The notes: generated from the sequence alone by a model not told the origin. A stretch of DNA of 64,000 nt from CAZLMW01 sp964560875 (GCA_964560875.1 CAZLMW010000033.1:6363-70362); one strand, 5' to 3'; numbered from the stretch's first letter, positions 18,401 to 26,087 are shown. Translations and numbers: made by a program.

Positions 18401-20199
18401 GGCGGATAAACGCAGCCCTTCGCCGCGTCGCACGCATCCTTGGTGCAGATATTGCCGTCAGCGCAGACCTTGGCGACGCCGAGCTTGCACTTGCCGCCGC
18501 CGCATACGTCGCCCACGGTGCACGCGTCGCCGTCGCTGCAGGGCGAGGTGTTGTTGACGTACAGACAGCCGTCCTTGCCGCCCTGGGCACCGGTTGGGTC
18601 GCACGTGTCGTTGGTGCACGGGTTGCCGTCATCGCACACGGGGGCTTTGCCGCCGGGCGGTACGCAGGAGCCCTTCTGGCACGTCGTCTTGGTGGTACAC
18701 GCGTTGCCGTCGTCGCAGATGTTGCCGTCTTTTTCGACCTGGACGGCGCACTTGCCCTTGTCGCAAACGGCGGCCGCGCAAACGCCGCTGCCGGGGCAGT
18801 CCTTGCCGGTCTTGCAACACTTGGCGCCGGGTTTGTTCTCACATTGACCGCAGCCGTCGGGGCCGCCGCACAGGTCGGTTGTGCACGGATCACCGTCGTC
18901 GCAATCGCTGGCTTTGGCGCACTCGGCAGGCGCGGGCTTGTGCTCACAGGCGTTGGCGCTTGTGCAGAAGTCGATGGTCGCGCACTTGCCGTCGTCGCAG
19001 TCCTTGGCCTCTTTGCAGCAGCTCTTGCCGGCGGCGACGAAGACGCACTTGCCCTTCACGCCGTCGCAAGCGTCGAGCGTGCAGGGGTCGTCGTCCTTGC
19101 AGGTATGCTCGTCGAGGTTGCCGTCGCAGTCGTTGTCGATGCCGTCGCAGACCTCGTCGGTGATTGTCGTGGGGGCGGTGCAGAGCGAAATCGCGCCGAC
19201 CTGGCAGGTGCGCTTGCCCGTGCAGCTGATCTTCTTGCCGTCTTTGTCCAAGGCGTTGTTGGTGCAGTTGGTTGTCAGCTTGTTGGCGAGTCCGTGGGCT
19301 GTGCAGCTGCAGGTGCCGGGCCATGAACCGCCGCTGACCGCCGGCACACACTGCTTGCTGAACCCGCCTTCGACCGAGATTGTCGACTCGCAGACGAAGC
19401 CCTTGGCGCAATCGGTGGTCTTTGCGCACGCGACGCCGCAGAACGACCCGAAGCTGAGGCCGTGCAGCACGCACTTGTTGGACTTGGCGGCCTGCCCGCC
19501 GGCGCCGACACACTGGCTATCAGTCGTACAGGGATCGCAGGCCTGTCGGTCCGCAGCGACGCAGACTGTGACCAGCGCGTCGGTCAACTGGACGTCTTTG
19601 CACGTCTCGGTGATGTCGCACTGCTTGCCGCCGGCAAAACAGGGCTTGGCGCAAGCCCGCTGGGTGCCGTTGAGCACGCACAGGCCGATGTTGCATTCGT
19701 TGTGCTTGGTGCATGGGCAGCCACTGCCCCCAGGGCACGAGGTACCGAACGCATCGTTGTCAAAACCGTCGGCGGTCGCCGTCGTCTCGGGTCCGTCTGC
19801 ACCGTCCGCGGCATCGTCCACCGCGGCGTCACTTGCTTCGGCGTCGACCACCACTGCGCCTGCGTCGTCCACGCCACCGTCAACGCCGGCATCGACAACC
19901 TGTCCCGTATCGACCGCGGTCGTCCCGCTGTCCACCGGACCCGAATCCGTCGCCGCTGGGATGTCGGGCAGGCCGATGCCGCCGCCTGCGTCGTCTTTGC
20001 CCGTGTCTTTTTCAGCCAGCCCATCGACGATGACGCCAGCGTCCTGGTCGTCGAGCGGGTCGATTTCTTCGCCGGCGTCGCTCGGGCGCGTCGAACAATT
20101 GGACAGCAGCGCGACGGCCACCAAACTCAGGACAAACATCCCCACCGCGCGGCGGGGGCCACGTCGCTCGCTCAAGCCGGTCCTTGCGAACACCGGCAT
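12424..20199 (-). CDS. 2591-residue modular lipoprotein with Cys-rich arrays, cohesin-like and dockerin-like domains
   Basis: The ATG at 20199 is preferred over one 93 bases upstream because AGGAG sits five bases before it and because it gives a clean lipoprotein signal ending LLSNC. Residues about 30-150 are an Asp/Ala/Ser/Thr/Gly linker. Residues about 150-1040 are cysteine-rich repeats of the CDDGNPCT..CD pattern (Dicty_CTDC-like), with a MopE-like metal-binding motif CDGIDNDCDGNLDE near 350-365. Residues about 1220-1415 and 2050-2195 resemble cohesin domains (VELAYDPKVVSIDAV; TTITYDKDVIAAV). Ig-like stretches lie between them. Residues about 2205-2276 are dockerin-like, with two calcium-loop repeats (GNANGNCEFEVGDVSYTLQY and DADGNGVIEVRDAVYLLRVL). 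More Cys repeats and a second DCDGTTDEGC motif close the protein. It lies 66 bases upstream of the giant gene in the same direction, so co-transcription is possible. An outer-surface scaffold role is inferred. Confidence 0.85.
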   Translation of the reverse strand: MPVFARTGLSERRGPRRAVGMFVLSLVAVALLSNCSTRPSDAGEEIDPLDDQDAGVIVDGLAEKDTGKDDAGGGIGLPDIPAATDSGPVDSGTTAVDTGQVVDAGVDGGVDDAGAVVVDAEASDAAVDDAADGADGPETTATADGFDNDAFGTSCPGGSGCPCTKHNECNIGLCVLNGTQRACAKPCFAGGKQCDITETCKDVQLTDALVTVCVAADRQACDPCTTDSQCVGAGGQAAKSNKCVLHGLSFGSFCGVACAKTTDCAKGFVCESTISVEGGFSKQCVPAVSGGSWPGTCSCTAHGLANKLTTNCTNNALDKDGKKISCTGKRTCQVGAISLCTAPTTITDEVCDGIDNDCDGNLDEHTCKDDDPCTLDACDGVKGKCVFVAAGKSCCKEAKDCDDGKCATIDFCTSANACEHKPAPAECAKASDCDDGDPCTTDLCGGPDGCGQCENKPGAKCCKTGKDCPGSGVCAAAVCDKGKCAVQVEKDGNICDDGNACTTKTTCQKGSCVPPGGKAPVCDDGNPCTNDTCDPTGAQGGKDGCLYVNNTSPCSDGDACTVGDVCGGGKCKLGVAKVCADGNICTKDACDAAKGCVYPPGAATTCDDGNPCTKGDSCKDGKCAGGQGDCKCKSDADCAKLDDNDKCNGTLTCDAAGKCVISSGSKVVCDKTGCNKSSCIKATGECVIDNDVGGSKCDDNNKCTTKDACGLDPGGSGKGTCKGGPATNCNDGNPCTKDSCKPADGCKHNNQPGMVCDDNDACSTGTTCIAGVCAGGQKKSCDDGNPCTKDSCDLKTAKCINDALAVGATCDDGDKCTSGDVCSGGKCKPAKLIDCDDGNACTIDSCAAATGKCGHNNKNDGLKCGVNGKCVSGKCVLDKGCKGKQDGATCDDGNPCTANDSCLGGGCAGGTNKVCDDSDPCTKDFCDITNGKCAAKAGADSKPCDDGNQCSVGDACKGGKCAGGGAKSCDDANGCTSDACDQLKGCTHIPVQAGSKCDDNNKCTSNDFCQAAACKPGKWICPGNCGDNVCSQGENCGICKQDCGVCLGDAEVHFSVSATGPGLLAGTSVDRNNGTYDQTLAALAKEPPGTNGRVTAQSGPLSAIADFRARKEPIDSLRGIVRTHEVWHDQRIVRALARVRDAKGRPQVASSSVTLRLQKTGQKDVTASCSPNANGICDVAASVPASWFVLGKSGKATAWLEAPNLPPNGSTVVTLHGTPLFSAAPANGVELTIPLGPRLPGTSFVVPVYAYTTGQPLESFDVELAYDPKVVSIDAVNTSSLYDAQKNVKNNQILLVGVRKNGVANTKVTGKVLLANLTVRMKSGANPGTKGAMSGTIRGMFNVQNVPLVTKGTAARVRGPKGTAESGEVVVAANPIRGVYAYTTKAEAFNTSILDGKTLRYPIIAKQARTVGPDKTVTASCKSPDGTVVTTDPSCRWVLDGNESKGAKIFINVTAGLESTSVPVTVWHPQFFKLTASDKTLSPVTGWFADCKTKAPRFQRADVLVEATFKSAGTTITARVDEYVTVESDDTKVVNVVNAPIGKGKRLVGLKPGTATISASGKLKQLAKVDVTVDNNAVKVEDLAVVAATGMKASVTPIPATALAIGKATKANAALEQKLFAEFATADVLAWAKLSDKTRMAIDLATGVTIDSLDDAVIEAHTKKLLVTAVGSGEGKLLRARWKVCDKALATGLADIFVKLPPPKSAELKVQQPRISWQPSDQAATAGVANDSGLSVVLKYGDGSSKDVTLDKRTLYDDKTGDPSDLFEVKVTKGKDGSPIKVRVIPTGKGVGKAALTVGFKQAKSIVVKATVNIVKHEKFTIDAHPLPTFPGSHNVSKTTISPIAKTDTWQRIRMDLRSVLTDGHVIDVSTRGQTSFASYESGTFKLNGKTGTGKSNSQTLSFSGRDVSVISPNDGKQRKVDVVGSFDQAMSGPLTVTVSNKAVLVKSLKTTFPGTFLGIKTLPGQANGGAAQMKVQATFEDGTVFTNALSLPKLLTFSSSHPKVVSIDAKTGLARLHDNHNRLVTLTATARQSKVKGSSKTAPNLLPDVGDVDLGNTSGVAHPDVKPGQKFVMPVRVNTGGKPIGAVDTTITYDKDVIAAVSGKTGKHWPGGQFEITVNDPPGKVHLVAAAKVGTKRAGSQLEIAVLTFTGIKKGSKTETPIGGFITKLLDNNKPQTAIGAELKPGQTRTIVAGAGVKDPECANGKKPSDFRGNANGNCEFEVGDVSYTLQYLAQLITDAELQPFQKKELDADGNGVIEVRDAVYLLRVLAGKFRFATVAASSPGNLAGTLRITAKLGDKLENPSMKQNKVYFEVGFKLNDQVKWTVGKKLASSKATKFGAVVEAVHYGGGLYEAKATGFTKNEKNVGVAIIIKTTDVSGAGSPDRAVALHGSPWLSELAKFVPIAKFDMPRPTCKAVFDCNDGDACTVEDCNTTTQKCSYKPLGCDDVNPCTQDSCDPKSGCKYKVLSNTEQPCYTGKKGTKDVGNCKGGKLTCNKDGSAGKCLGEVVPVYKEQCDAKDDDCDGTTDEGCAATGFSGGFGSGVLDGQAGNRGATGSLGAGWTSGTVSGGTYRVEIGLYDYLANWFAKVN

Positions 20200-20476
20200 G
20201 CACACTCCTACGCGCATTCTTGTCGCGTGCAGGCGCGTTGAATTGCCCGCCCTGTGATTCAGGCGAGGCGGAAGAGGTAGGGGGACGGGCACGAGACGCG
20301 CGCCGCGATTGTACTAACCCGAATATTGGCTGCCTACACCGAGTTGTAACGGCACGAATTTGCAGCGCTAATACACGCGCGACAAGACCAATCGTCTCGC
20401 GGCCAAACGCGTTTCAGCGCGCGTGTTTCAGAAAGATACGCTGATCGCAAAATGCGACGTTCCAACGTCTCACCCG
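20200..20476. other. 277-bp intergenic spacer
   Basis: This lies between the start of the modular lipoprotein gene and the end of the metallopeptidase lipoprotein gene, both on the minus strand. The middle (about 20310-20420) is more AT-rich than its surroundings and could hold the promoter of the 12424-20199 gene. I could not pick a convincing -35/-10 pair or a hairpin, and I see no small gene. Confidence 0.4.
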
Positions 20477-22117
20477 CTACCGTAGATCCTTCCATTCGTC
20501 CGCAACGGCGCGGATTCGTGGAGGCATTGTGTTGCTACGGGTGGCGCGCTTGATCGGCCATCGCCAGGACTTGTCTCGGGCAGCTGCTGCGGCGCCCATC
20601 TCCGACCCGTCCACGGGCGGCGGGGGCGGCGGATACGCCTTCGTAAACGTCGACAGGTGGAGGTGATGATGGTGGTGAAAATACCAACCTGCGCCGCCGT
20701 TTTTGACCTCGTAGGCGAGCCGCGATTTGGCCGCTTTCGCCACGCTCTTGCGGATCAGGTTCGTGTTCGCGAGGTGGTCGAGGTACTTGATGAGGTGCGG
20801 GGCGATTTTGCCATCAACTCCGATGACCCGGGTGCGCGACGACGCGGCGAGCTTGGCGATGAACAATGCGGACCGCGGCACGTCGAGAGCCACCGGCTCT
20901 CCCACACAGTGGTAGGCGTTCTTGCCGTTGTCGGTGTACTTGCAGACCGGTCGCAGCTTGTTGTCCTTCGTGTTCAGTTGGTAGTAGGCGATGTCGATGT
21001 CGCGGCCAAAGTCGTGCGTCGACTTGGGGTGGCGCAGCTGCCCGCTTGACGTCTTGGGCGTGCTGCCGTCCGCCATGCTCATGTCGCCGAGCCCGAGCGG
21101 TGGCCGGCCCGGCATCATGCAGTTGACCGACCCGGCGGCGTATTTCACCAGCATCGTGGTGTCGTGGCGCAAGTAGCTCAGCTTCGTGCCGTGGGTGACG
21201 ATGTAGTCCTTGTGGTTGAAGGGCGTGAAGAGCTCGAGCTTCTTGCAGGCAGTGTTGCCCTCTGTGCAATCCCGCGGCGGCAGGTCCTTGCAGCGATGCG
21301 GCCCGGTGCACTTGGCGTATTCGAGCTTGCACTTGTCGTTGCACGCGAGCTTTCCGCCGTCATAGCCAAACGCAGCGCACGAGAGGTTGTCGAGGTCGGC
21401 GCCGTCGCACTCTTCGCCCGGTGCAAGCTCACCATCGCCGCACACCGCGGGCTTGTCGGTGGTGCAGTAGTGGTAGTCGCCGTCGCTGGCTTTGCTGCAC
21501 ACCAGGTTGTCCGGGCACGACGGGTTGGCGGGCGAACACATGAATCCGCAAATCGCCTTGCCGCCCTGCACCTTGAAAGCACAGGTCGCGCCCGCTGGCG
21601 GACCTTTGCAGTGGCCGTCAACCGTGCAGTTCTTGGTGCAATAGCCGACGTCGGTGCCCTTCTCGGTGAACAGGATGCAGGTCAGGCCCGCGCCGCAATC
21701 CGGAAACGGCCCGCCGCAGCGCTGACCGAACTTCGCGGGTGAACAATCGGACGTGTCGAACACGCATTTGCCGGAACACCCGAGCTCGCCGGTCGGATAG
21801 TTGAAGTCACCGCAGTTCTTGCCGCCGAGTTTGTCGCCGTCGCACTGCTCGCCCGGATCGATCTTGCCGTTGCCGCAAGGATTTGGGGGCGGCCCTGCGT
21901 CGACCGGGCCGACGTCAACCTGCGTGGCGCTGTCCCCGGTGGCTTCTGTGTCGGCGGCTTCAGTATCGGCGGCGTCCGCGACCGTATCCGTCGTGGCAAG
22001 GGGCTGGCCGTTGTTGGCGGCGGTGTCGTTGTTGGCGCAGGCGGGCTGCATGACAAGCAGCACCACAATCGCGTGAAAAAGCGGCGTAACGTGCGAGTTC
22101 GATGAGCGATGGATCAT
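20477..22117 (-). CDS. Cys-rich lipoprotein with LAS-type metallopeptidase domain (murein endopeptidase-like)
   Basis: The ATG at 22117 is preceded by GGGAGG. The signal segment ends at MQPAC, a weak lipobox, and is followed by a Thr/Asp/Ala linker. Residues about 85-290 contain two myxo disulphide repeats (CGNGKIDPGEQCDG; CGDGELAPGEECDG) and further Cys motifs. The C-terminal half has HDFGRDIDIAYY, matching the H-x-x-G-x-D zinc motif of LAS metallopeptidases, and FHHHHHLHLS, supplying the H-x-H ligand. Penicillin-insensitive murein endopeptidases (M74, MepA) have this arrangement. The family call is therefore good, but peptidoglycan cleavage is inferred. After HLHLS there is a proline run and a basic tail not typical of the family. 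Confidence 0.7.
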   Translation of the reverse strand: MIHRSSNSHVTPLFHAIVVLLVMQPACANNDTAANNGQPLATTDTVADAADTEAADTEATGDSATQVDVGPVDAGPPPNPCGNGKIDPGEQCDGDKLGGKNCGDFNYPTGELGCSGKCVFDTSDCSPAKFGQRCGGPFPDCGAGLTCILFTEKGTDVGYCTKNCTVDGHCKGPPAGATCAFKVQGGKAICGFMCSPANPSCPDNLVCSKASDGDYHYCTTDKPAVCGDGELAPGEECDGADLDNLSCAAFGYDGGKLACNDKCKLEYAKCTGPHRCKDLPPRDCTEGNTACKKLELFTPFNHKDYIVTHGTKLSYLRHDTTMLVKYAAGSVNCMMPGRPPLGLGDMSMADGSTPKTSSGQLRHPKSTHDFGRDIDIAYYQLNTKDNKLRPVCKYTDNGKNAYHCVGEPVALDVPRSALFIAKLAASSRTRVIGVDGKIAPHLIKYLDHLANTNLIRKSVAKAAKSRLAYEVKNGGAGWYFHHHHHLHLSTFTKAYPPPPPPVDGSEMGAAAAARDKSWRWPIKRATRSNTMPPRIRAVADEWKDLR

Positions 22118-22285
22118 GCAGGCCTCCCGGCGCGGCGCGGAATACTCAGGGTGGCTCGTGGGGTCAAGTCGTAATCCGGTTCGATCGGAGTTCGCGGGGC
22201 GCGAGGGGTCCGACTTCCAATCGGGCCTGAAGTCGTAATCGCATTCATGCCTTGCGCCGGGATCGATTCCCTCGTATCCAGCCCC

Positions 22286-22807
22286 ATGACCAAAAAACCG
22301 AAATCGCCTTTGCCACCGCGCTGGTTCGCCCGACTCGTGCTCGTCCTCAGCGGCGTCGTGTGGGTCGCCGTTGCTGTTGCCGGGCTGCTCGACGCCAGGT
22401 GGCTCGCGGACATGGCCGACTTTGAGCTCACCTCAACCACCGCGCACAACGAATTCCGCGCCATGTATGGCGGCTTGACCGCGGCCATCGCGGCGCTTCA
22501 TTTCATCGCCGCGATCCGCAGCACGTGGCTGGTCCAGGCGCTCTGGGCGTCGTTGCTCCTCGATGTCGGCCTGACAGCGGGACGCTTCGTTTCGCTCGCG
22601 ACCGACGGCATCCCCGGTCCGGTAGGGCTCGGCCTCATGTTCGGCGAATGGGCCCTCATCGGGCTGTGCGGCGTCGCGTTGTGGCGCTTGCGCGGTTCAG
22701 TCGCCAGCGGGCGCGACACGCTTGGGAACGGCGGGGATGACAAGGCCACCGGTGACGAAGTTGGCGATTCGGTTGCCGTTGACGATGGATCCGCCGGTGT
22801 CGGCTGA
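22286..22807 (+). CDS. four-helix membrane protein, DUF4345-like
   Basis: The protein of about 173 residues has four predicted membrane segments and the EFRAMYGG motif after the first loop, which is characteristic of DUF4345 proteins of unknown function. The ATG at 22286 (MTKKPKSP) gives the usual N-terminus. An in-frame ATG at 22247 is also possible, and neither has a clear ribosome site. Family members normally end soon after the fourth helix, about LWRLRG. Here the frame continues for some 35 polar residues over the 3' end of the convergent beta-helix gene (111-bp overlap), so the tail probably reflects loss of the original stop codon. Confidence 0.65.
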   Translation: MTKKPKSPLPPRWFARLVLVLSGVVWVAVAVAGLLDARWLADMADFELTSTTAHNEFRAMYGGLTAAIAALHFIAAIRSTWLVQALWASLLLDVGLTAGRFVSLATDGIPGPVGLGLMFGEWALIGLCGVALWRLRGSVASGRDTLGNGGDDKATGDEVGDSVAVDDGSAGVG

Positions 22808-25567
22808 AGCGGCCCCGATACGAGCGACACCCATCGCATTTGTGGTGACATAGCTGCCGCTCAGACGCATGCCCTCGACGCCGGATGTGACCGCTCCAGC
22901 GCGATCGTTGGCGGCGAAGATCGACCTGGTGACGACCGCGTTCGAGTTGAACACGAGCAACCCGTCTGCGAGCAGCTGTTTGAGCTGTTCCCGAGTCGCA
23001 CGGTTGGTTCGCGTCAAAGATGCCGGCCGGGTGTTGGCCACAACCACGTGGTCGAGCTTGAGCTTGGTGCGAAAACCGATGATTCCGGCCGTGTGATTGC
23101 CCCGCACAACACTGGCGGAGATCGTGAGCGAACCGCGCATCGGCCCCTCCTGCAGCTCGGTGTACCCGACGATTCCTTCGCCGTGGTTTGCCTTTCCGGC
23201 GGCGGGCAACGTCCCTTCGACAACCATCCCCACGGCGCGTATGTCGGGCTCGAATCCGCCCACACCCCACTCGTGGGCGCGCCGAACATGCACACCGAAA
23301 AGGCGCACATCGCTGCGATGCTCCGCGTCGATAGCGCGTCCGAAGCCGCCGCCTTCACCACCCGGTAACGTGTCCGAGATCAGCACGTCCCGCAGCGTCA
23401 GCTCCGTGTCCGCACCGGTAAGGATGCCGTGCCGGACCGCGCCGTCGATGACCATGCGCTCCACATCTGCTGAGCTCTTCGCCCGTATCAAAAAGGCCCC
23501 GCCGTGGTCGGTGGCGTCCTGTGGGTTGCCCTTGATGCGCACGTCCGACAGCTTCGCGGACGCCCCGCTGCGCACAACGATGCCGCCATACCGATTGCTG
23601 TGCAGGCGCAGGCGTTGCGCCGACAGCACGGCGCCGTCACCGAGATGCACGCCCACGCCGTAGACGTTGTCGCCGATGTCGCGCCGCGTTCCTTCGACGG
23701 TCACATCCCGAAACTCGGCCTTCGCGGCGGCGCCTGACACGAAGATGCCGGCGTCGTGGGCCGCGTTGACCCGGGTCCGCGTCAGGTACAGCGAGGATCC
23801 TTCGCCGATGTCGAGACCGCGGCCGTCCTTGTTGTCCGCCACCCAACCCTTCGTGTCGTCCACCAACATGTCGAACGCGGTCAGCGAGGACTGCCGCGAC
23901 AGGATGGCCACGCCGCGGTTGCGCAGCACCCGGGTTCGCGTCAAGTGAGCCACGCTGTTGTTAAAGAGCACGAGCGCGCGGCCGTAGTAGCCGTTGGGTT
24001 CGGGCGCGGTGTCGCTGATCTGCAGGTCTGTCGCGACCAGCTCCCCACCGTCGACCGCGACTGAATGGCGCCGGTTGTGGCTGACACGGACGCGGTCGAG
24101 CTTGGCTTTGCCGCCCGCCACGAGGACGAGCCCCTGGCCGTGATACGCGCCCTCCTGGAGGATGGCGGACTTGCGCGTGTGGTCGATGATCGTCCTGCGC
24201 GCGTCGAACAGCGTGCCGATTCCGACAGCCCGCACGCCGATGGTGCGATTTCCGTGAAAGCGCCCGCCTGAAACGGAGGCCTTGGCCCCGCCGAAGAGCG
24301 CCATGCCGATGCCTCCAGCGCCTGTCTTGGCGACCTCTCGGGTCCCGTCCACGACGAAATCGGTCGCGTCCATCTTCGTGCCCTTGCCCGAGATGTGAAC
24401 CGCGATGTCGCGACTGTTGCAGATCCGAGCCCGCACGACGCTGAGTTGGGCGCCGTCGAGCAGCTCGGCTCCGCGCCCGAACAGCTTGTAATTCGACGGG
24501 TTCTTGGGCTTGAGCAGCTCGCCCGTATCGTCGATGAGCAGATCGCTGGCCAGGACCGACGAGTCGAAGCCAGACACCTTCAGCGCCGCGGACCTCGCGC
24601 CGTTGATGCGAACCTTCACAAGATGGACGGTCGCGCCGCCAAGCACATACAGACCCTTGTTGGGGCCGGTGATCGTCAGGTCGTACAGAGCGCGTTTGCC
24701 CACACCGGTCGCGGTGACGGTTGTGTTGCTGGCGACGCCCTTGACGATCGTCTTGGCGGTGCAGCGGCCCTGGATGGTGATGTTCGCGGGGAGCTCGGCG
24801 CCGAAAGTATAGATTCCCTCTCCGACGACCAGGAGGGTCAGGCCGGACGCGTTCGTCAGCGCCTCGGCCAAGGTCTTGAACGGTTTGTCCTTGGAGCCGT
24901 CGCCGCCGGTGGCGGCCGAATCCAACACATAGAGCGTCGTCGTGAACGGCTGGCCGTCGCCACTGTGCTTTTTGGGAAACGGTGTCGAGCCGCACGCGTC
25001 GGCCTTGGGCGCGCATCGAGGCAGCTGGCCGGCGCCAGGCGTTATCGACGGGTCAACGGCGAATCCCGCGGGGCAGACCTGGTCGAAGATGAACGGCTTG
25101 GGCGCCGCTGGCTGACTCGCATCGGCAACCATGGCGCCGGCCGCGTGGCAGCCCCCCTTCGCATCCGGATAGGTTCCGGCCGCGCAACCCTGGCCAGCAG
25201 ACAGCTCCTGGGCGGTGCAAACGCGACCGACTACGCGGCAGTCGGCGCCCGTGGTGCAGGGCTTGTCGCCGCCATCGAGTCGGTCCCAGCACCAAGAAGG
25301 AACACACGTGCTGGGGGATGCGAAGATGCTTGTCGCGCAGGTTGGCGGCCCAACGGCGAGGCACGTGTCGTCGGCGTGCACATAGGCCGACCCTGCCGGA
25401 CAGCAGGAGCCATCTTCGCGCGTCCCCAGCGGCCCACATTCTGGATTTGAGGCGACCGTCTTCTTCTCGTCCGGTGCCGCGCCGTCGTCGCTACAGCCAG
25501 CGCCGAGCACAAAGAGCGTCGCCACGCCCAACGCGATCGTGTATGTCCGGGCAACGGAGGTCGTCAT
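22697..25567 (-). CDS. lipoprotein with right-handed parallel beta-helix
   Basis: The encoded protein has 956 residues. The start at 25567 gives a short lipoprotein signal (MTTSVARTYTIALGVATLF ... LGAGC), with a GGGTGG-like site before it. Residues about 30-215 are a Cys-rich globular part. From about 216 the segment SKDKPFKTLAEAL followed by IYTFGAELPANITIQG is typical of DUF1565/pectate-lyase-like beta-helix proteins. Short repeated rungs of the type L.RTRV..N...G follow up to about residue 930. No catalytic residues of known polysaccharide lyases are visible, so binding or a structural role is as likely as enzymatic activity. Its start codon overlaps that of the divergent cupin gene. Confidence 0.8.
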   Translation of the reverse strand: MTTSVARTYTIALGVATLFVLGAGCSDDGAAPDEKKTVASNPECGPLGTREDGSCCPAGSAYVHADDTCLAVGPPTCATSIFASPSTCVPSWCWDRLDGGDKPCTTGADCRVVGRVCTAQELSAGQGCAAGTYPDAKGGCHAAGAMVADASQPAAPKPFIFDQVCPAGFAVDPSITPGAGQLPRCAPKADACGSTPFPKKHSGDGQPFTTTLYVLDSAATGGDGSKDKPFKTLAEALTNASGLTLLVVGEGIYTFGAELPANITIQGRCTAKTIVKGVASNTTVTATGVGKRALYDLTITGPNKGLYVLGGATVHLVKVRINGARSAALKVSGFDSSVLASDLLIDDTGELLKPKNPSNYKLFGRGAELLDGAQLSVVRARICNSRDIAVHISGKGTKMDATDFVVDGTREVAKTGAGGIGMALFGGAKASVSGGRFHGNRTIGVRAVGIGTLFDARRTIIDHTRKSAILQEGAYHGQGLVLVAGGKAKLDRVRVSHNRRHSVAVDGGELVATDLQISDTAPEPNGYYGRALVLFNNSVAHLTRTRVLRNRGVAILSRQSSLTAFDMLVDDTKGWVADNKDGRGLDIGEGSSLYLTRTRVNAAHDAGIFVSGAAAKAEFRDVTVEGTRRDIGDNVYGVGVHLGDGAVLSAQRLRLHSNRYGGIVVRSGASAKLSDVRIKGNPQDATDHGGAFLIRAKSSADVERMVIDGAVRHGILTGADTELTLRDVLISDTLPGGEGGGFGRAIDAEHRSDVRLFGVHVRRAHEWGVGGFEPDIRAVGMVVEGTLPAAGKANHGEGIVGYTELQEGPMRGSLTISASVVRGNHTAGIIGFRTKLKLDHVVVANTRPASLTRTNRATREQLKQLLADGLLVFNSNAVVTRSIFAANDRAGAVTSGVEGMRLSGSYVTTNAMGVARIGAASADTGGSIVNGNRIANFVTGGLVIPAVPKRVAPAGD

Positions 25568-25568
25568 G
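25565..25568. promoter_or_regulatory. overlapping divergent start codons (CATG)
   Basis: The palindrome CATG supplies the ATG of the minus-strand beta-helix lipoprotein (25567-25565) and the ATG of the plus-strand cupin (25566-25568). The cupin has a strong GGAGG five bases upstream, inside the lipoprotein's coding region. The lipoprotein has a GGGTGG-like site inside the cupin's coding region. Any promoter for either gene must therefore lie within the other gene's 5' coding sequence. Confidence 0.6.
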
Positions 25569-25946
25569 CCCACCCTGGTCGCATCACCAACACGCATCGA
25601 AGCCGCGGGCAACAAGCCCAAACTCATCGACGAGTATATCGGCGCAGTCAACACCGGCACCACCGCCCTCAGCGTCGCCCACATGCGCTCGCCCGGCGGA
25701 TGGGTCGAGCCCGGCCAGCGCCCCGAGTTCGACGAGTACACGGTCGTCCTCCGCGGGAGCTTGCGGGTCGAACACGACGGCGGCCACGTCGACGTCCACG
25801 CCGGCCAGGGCATCATCGCGCACGCCGGCGAGTGGATCCGCTACAGCACACCCGGCGACGAGGGCGCCGAATACATCGCGGTATGCCTGCCTGCGTTTTC
25901 GCCCGCGACCGTGCATCGCGATGCGGACGAACCTGCCGCCGCCTGA
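25566..25946 (+). CDS. cupin-domain protein
   Basis: A 126-residue protein made of one cupin barrel. It has a front strand region PGGWVEPGQRPEFDEYTVVL, then the typical G-S-L-R-V turn, and a back motif with A-G-E-W-I-R-Y. The first motif is Glu/Asp-rich and lacks the classic two histidines, so metal binding and catalysis are uncertain. EutQ-like or sugar/ethanolamine-binding single-domain cupins are the closest types I recognise. GGAGG lies five bases before the chosen ATG. The end faces an 18-bp repeat array and the convergent propeller lipoprotein. Confidence 0.75.
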   Translation: MPTLVASPTRIEAAGNKPKLIDEYIGAVNTGTTALSVAHMRSPGGWVEPGQRPEFDEYTVVLRGSLRVEHDGGHVDVHAGQGIIAHAGEWIRYSTPGDEGAEYIAVCLPAFSPATVHRDADEPAAA

Positions 25947-25961
25947 GCACGGTTCCACCGA

Positions 25962-26087
25962 TCAAAACGGTGTGCCCGGTCAAAACGGTGTGCCCGGTCA
26001 AAACGGTGTGCCCAGTCAAAACGGTGTGCCCAGTCAAAACGGTGTGCCCAGTCAAAACGGCCTACCCAATCAAAAAGGCTTACACTG
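25962..26087. repeat. 18-bp direct repeat array, about seven copies
   Basis: Copies start at 25962, 25980, 25998, 26016, 26034, 26052 and 26070. The core is TCAAAACGGTGTGCCC followed by GG in the first two and AG in the next three. The sixth and seventh are diverged. There are no spacers. The array fills the gap between the 3' end of the cupin gene and the 3' end of the convergent propeller lipoprotein, and the last copy contains the latter's TGA stop codon. Confidence 0.9.

Noticed and set aside
12424..20199. Cellulosome scaffold
   Set aside because: Cohesin-like and dockerin-like domains are present, but no glycoside hydrolase or carbohydrate-binding scaffold organisation occurs in the window.
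25962..26087. CRISPR array
   Set aside because: The 18-bp units are directly abutted without spacers, and no cas genes are present. The same holds for the 20-bp array at 45032-45113.
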